Below, piece by piece: positions 3,784 through 6,657 of a stretch of DNA of 6,657 nt. The notes beneath the pieces were generated by a model. The model had not been told where the DNA came from and did no database searches. It saw only the letters and a list, made by a program, of their open reading frames with translations. The stretch is from Pseudomonadota bacterium (GTDB lineage: Bacteria > Pseudomonadota > Gammaproteobacteria > Burkholderiales > SG8-39). The stretch is from the NCBI GenBank assembly GCA_021848555.1, contig JAJZUN010000153.1:1-6657 (forward strand), in the 5' to 3' direction. The stretch's first letter is position 1. Every line of letters starts with the position of its first letter. The position numbers were made by a program, and so were the translations under genes.

Positions 3784-6657
3784 ATGAGTGACCAAAAACT
3801 TACCTACGCTATCGGCGGCGACGCCAGCGGGTGGAAGAAGGCGCTGGCCGACGTCGAGGCTGCGAACGCCCGCGTTCGCCAATCTCTGACCGCCAAGCTG
3901 GGCGAGATCGGCACCTTCAAATCCGCGCAGGCCGAGCTGACGCGCCTGGGCGCGGCGCTGGATGAGGCCAAGCGCAAACGCGACTTCTTCATCAACTCCG
4001 CCCAGGCCGGCGGGGCGGCAGGCGTCAAAGCCTTCGCGCGCGATATCGCCCAGGCCAAGGCGGAAGTGTTGCGCCTTGCCGAAGCGATGCAGCGGCAGCG
4101 CGCCACGCTGACGGGCACGGGCTCGGCTCTCAAGGCCGCAGGCTTCGATGCGGCGAACCTGTCCGGCGCGGAAGCGAAGCTGCGCGCGGCGATGGACGCG
4201 GCCAACGGGGCCGCGGCGAAACAGTCGGCCGCGCTGCGCGAGCAGTTCGCGCGCAACGGTGAATTCCGTCGCAGCGTCGATCAGGTGCGCGATTCCTTCG
4301 CGCGGCTGCGTGCCACCTTCGCGCCTTTGGTGGCGACGCTGGCCGCCGGTTTCAGCGTGCGCGGTATGGCGGAGGCGGCGGATCAGTACGCCAATCTGCA
4401 GGCACGGCTGAAATTGGCCGCGCGGTCGCAGGAAGAGTTCGCCGCATCGAACGATGCGATCCAGCGGATTGCGAGCGCGGCGCAGGCGCCGCTAGCAGAG
4501 ACGGCCGCGCTCTACACCCGCATTGCCAACAGCCTCAAGGATACCGATGTCAGCCAGGCCGCGTTCGTCGACACGACCGAAGCGGTCGCGCTGGCGCTAA
4601 GGCTGTCGGGCGCGACGGTTGCAGAGTCGCAATCCGCGTTTTTGCAATTTTCCCAGGCCATGGCATCGGGCACGCTGCGAGGTGAAGAGCTGAATGCTGT
4701 TTTTGAATCGGCACCACGCCTGATGCAGGCGCTGGCCGCTTCGCTTGGCAAGCCGGTTGGTGAGTTGCGCGCCATGGCAAAAGAGGGTGCCTTGACCCGG
4801 GATGTATTGATTAACGGGTTGGCCGCCGAGCTGCCCAAATTGCGGCGCGAAGCTGAGAGCCTGCCGAAAACGCTGGCCGGAGCCTTCGTCGAATTGGGAA
4901 ATCGGGTGCTTTTGATGGTTGGGCAGATCGATCAGGCATCCGGTGCCAGCGCATCGCTCGCCAAGTCATTTCTCGATCTGGGAACACCCGCCATCCGCGT
5001 TGTTTTCCAGACGCTTACTGTGCTTGCCGCCAATCTGGCATTTGTGTTCAAGACGGTTGGGCGGGAAATAGGTGCCTATGCCGCGCAGGTCGCCGCGATG
5101 CTGCGGCTGGATTTTAAGGGCGCCCGGGGCATCCATGACGCCGTGGCTGCCGATGCCAAGGCTGCCCGCGCTGAACTAGATGCGCTTGAGAAAAAAATAA
5201 TGGGATTGGGTGCGCCAAAAGTTGCCATCAAGCCAGTGACGGGTAAGGGTGCGATTTCAAATCCGAACGTGGTTGATACAGGCAAACCCGACAAGGCCGC
5301 GCTGAGTGCTGTCCAACGGGAGGTGGCCGCGCTGCTGAGGGCGCAGGAAGCGCTGGAGAAGGCGCGGGCGGAAGCCGCTGCGCAGGGGCTGGAAGACAGC
5401 CTCACCACCCGCCGCGAAAAGCTCGAGCAGGCGCGCAAGGCGGAGCTGATCGACGAGGCAGGGTTCATCGCGGCGAAGGCGGCGCTGGACGAGGAGGGGC
5501 TGCGCAACGAGCTGGCGGCCTTGCAGGACCAGCAGGCGAAGCTGCGGGCGGCATCGTTGGCCCCGGGCGCGAAAGGTTCGGAGCGCACGCAGGCGCTGGC
5601 CGATCTGGCGCTGGTGGATGCGCGCATCCAGTCGGCCGGCGACAAGATACTCAACCTGAGCCAGGCGGCGACGGCTGAACTGGCCGCGCTGGCCTCGGCC
5701 AGGCTGAAGGCGCAGGCGGAGTTCATCGATGGACTGGAGCAGGAAGCATTTTTGTCGGGCCTCGCCAACGATGAACGCGAAACCGCGCTGCTGCTGCTGG
5801 AAGCGGAAAAGCGCGGCATCACCGACGTCAACCGCCTGTTGGAACTGCAGGGGCAGATTCGCGCCAACGCCAACGCAGCGAAGGCGTCGGAAGAACTGCA
5901 GCGGCAGCAGGATGATGTGTACAAGACCGTGCAGCAAGGCGTGCAGCGAGGGTTTGCCGACGGCCTCAATGCCATCGCGACGGGCGAGGGCACGCCGCTG
6001 AAGAACGCGGTCGATGCCTTGCGGAACGCGCTGTCGAATGCGCTGGCCGGCAGCCTGACCGATGCCCTGCTCAATAGTCCGCTGGTCGGCGGCAAGGAAG
6101 GCGTGTTCAACATCGCCGGGTCGCTTGGTTTCGGTGGCAAGAATGACGGCTCGACCCCGGCCAGCGCGATCTATGTGCGGGACGTGAACACGGCAGCCGA
6201 TGCGCTGTCAGGGGCGGGCAGCGGCGAAGGCGGTGGCCTGTTCTCCGGCTTCACCAGCATGTTGAGCAGCCTGTTTGCCGGAATCAAGGCCGCCTTCGTC
6301 AGCATGGTGAGCAGCATCGGCAATGCGCTGTCCGGCGCTTTCGGTGGCGGCGGCGGTGGGCAGAACTGGCTCGGCGCGATCGCCAGCGCATTCGGGTTTG
6401 CCGAAGGCGGATGGACCGGGCCAGGCGGCAAGTACCAGCCGGCCGGCATCGTCCACGCCGGCGAATTCGTGTTCGACCAGGCGGCCACCAACCGCATCGG
6501 CGTCGGCGTGCTGGAAAACATGCGGCGCATCGCCAGCGGGCGCTTCGTCAGCAGTCGCCCGCGTCTGGGCTACGCCGATGGCGGCGCGGTGAACCTGCCG
6601 GGCGGCGCCGCGCCGGTGGTCAACTCCAGCACGAAGATCGTCAATCACTTCGACATG
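3784..6657 (+). CDS. Phage tail tape measure protein (3' end beyond the window)
   Basis: At least 958 residues, still open at the right edge. AAAGGA (3770-3775) lies eight bases before the ATG. The N-terminal 190 residues are helical and charged, starting LTYAIGGDASGWKKALADVE. Residues about 194-380 match the tape measure core domain: GMAEAADQYANLQARLKLAA, later GTLRGEELNAVFESAPRLMQ (296-315), LGKPVGELR and the TRDVLINGL stretch. A hydrophobic segment spans 403-422. Residues about 505-715 are a long Ala/Glu/Gln/Arg coiled coil. The C-terminal part has hydrophobic and Gly-rich stretches (820-859, GAFGGGGGGQNW) and the lambda-type motif GGWTGPGGKYQ-PAGIVHAGEF (876-895). Tape measure proteins set tail length and guide tail assembly inside the growing tube. 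At about 0.15 nm per residue, this part alone implies a tail over roughly 140 nm, in the range of a long-tailed siphovirus or myovirus. No head, tube or chaperone genes precede it. Confidence 0.92.
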   Translation, partial: MSDQKLTYAIGGDASGWKKALADVEAANARVRQSLTAKLGEIGTFKSAQAELTRLGAALDEAKRKRDFFINSAQAGGAAGVKAFARDIAQAKAEVLRLAEAMQRQRATLTGTGSALKAAGFDAANLSGAEAKLRAAMDAANGAAAKQSAALREQFARNGEFRRSVDQVRDSFARLRATFAPLVATLAAGFSVRGMAEAADQYANLQARLKLAARSQEEFAASNDAIQRIASAAQAPLAETAALYTRIANSLKDTDVSQAAFVDTTEAVALALRLSGATVAESQSAFLQFSQAMASGTLRGEELNAVFESAPRLMQALAASLGKPVGELRAMAKEGALTRDVLINGLAAELPKLRREAESLPKTLAGAFVELGNRVLLMVGQIDQASGASASLAKSFLDLGTPAIRVVFQTLTVLAANLAFVFKTVGREIGAYAAQVAAMLRLDFKGARGIHDAVAADAKAARAELDALEKKIMGLGAPKVAIKPVTGKGAISNPNVVDTGKPDKAALSAVQREVAALLRAQEALEKARAEAAAQGLEDSLTTRREKLEQARKAELIDEAGFIAAKAALDEEGLRNELAALQDQQAKLRAASLAPGAKGSERTQALADLALVDARIQSAGDKILNLSQAATAELAALASARLKAQAEFIDGLEQEAFLSGLANDERETALLLLEAEKRGITDVNRLLELQGQIRANANAAKASEELQRQQDDVYKTVQQGVQRGFADGLNAIATGEGTPLKNAVDALRNALSNALAGSLTDALLNSPLVGGKEGVFNIAGSLGFGGKNDGSTPASAIYVRDVNTAADALSGAGSGEGGGLFSGFTSMLSSLFAGIKAAFVSMVSSIGNALSGAFGGGGGGQNWLGAIASAFGFAEGGWTGPGGKYQPAGIVHAGEFVFDQAATNRIGVGVLENMRRIASGRFVSSRPRLGYADGGAVNLPGGAAPVVNSSTKIVNHFDM

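Noticed and set aside
3700..3784. Programmed frameshift typical of tail chaperone genes before the tape measure
   Set aside because: No slippery heptamer was found near the end of the 41-codon ORF, and no extended downstream frame would be joined by a -1 shift.
5076..6140. Long minus-strand frame of 354 codons opposite the tape measure gene
   Set aside because: It is Ser/Ala-rich with no domain and mirrors the GC-rich third positions of the + strand coiled coil. The + strand frame has clear tape measure motifs throughout.
1..6657. CRISPR arrays, tRNA genes and insertion sequences
   Set aside because: No regularly spaced repeats, cloverleaf or transposase-like frame with terminal inverted repeats was seen on either strand.

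Overview
The window is a GC-rich (about 65-70% by eye) stretch of a phage-derived mobile element, most likely in a proteobacterium. A betaproteobacterium, or a GC-rich gammaproteobacterium, fits the codon use, the strong TGAAAGG-type ribosome binding sites and the gene families, but the host cannot be fixed from the sequence alone. Every convincing gene is on the + strand.

Layout. Positions 1-34 hold an intrinsic terminator that closes whatever lies to the left. Positions 35-223 are non-coding control DNA with an imperfect 25-bp direct repeat (70-bp offset) and an inverted TCCAA/TTGGA motif. A tight early cluster follows: an AlpA-family regulator/excisionase (224-445), a 63-residue Cys-rich basic mini-protein (454-645), a CHC2 zinc-finger primase-type protein without a TOPRIM domain (635-1069) and a DUF3987 (YfjI-like) P-loop ATPase/helicase (1062-2666). 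A 19-codon bridging ORF (2663-2722) and an unrecognised coiled-coil protein (2719-3534) come next. A weak terminator (3550-3571), a 41-residue acidic mini-protein (3596-3721) and a 7-bp hairpin separate these from a large tail tape measure gene (3784 to the right edge, 958 codons and still open).

How it may work together. AlpA plus a compact primase/helicase pair is the replication-control core of many phage satellites and integrative islands. AlpA probably acts on the repeats upstream of its own gene. The zinc finger and ATPase genes overlap by 8 bp and are probably made in a coupled way. What is unusual is that a full-size tape measure gene follows directly, with no capsid, packaging, major tail or tail-chaperone genes between. 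The element may be a satellite that carries its own tail-length ruler, or a remnant or mosaic prophage.

A second unexpected signal is a strong minus-strand intrinsic terminator (459-505) with a plausible minus-strand promoter (527-555). Together they would make an RNA of about 60 nt antisense to the leader of the primase operon. No integrase, tRNA, CRISPR array or insertion sequence is visible in the window.
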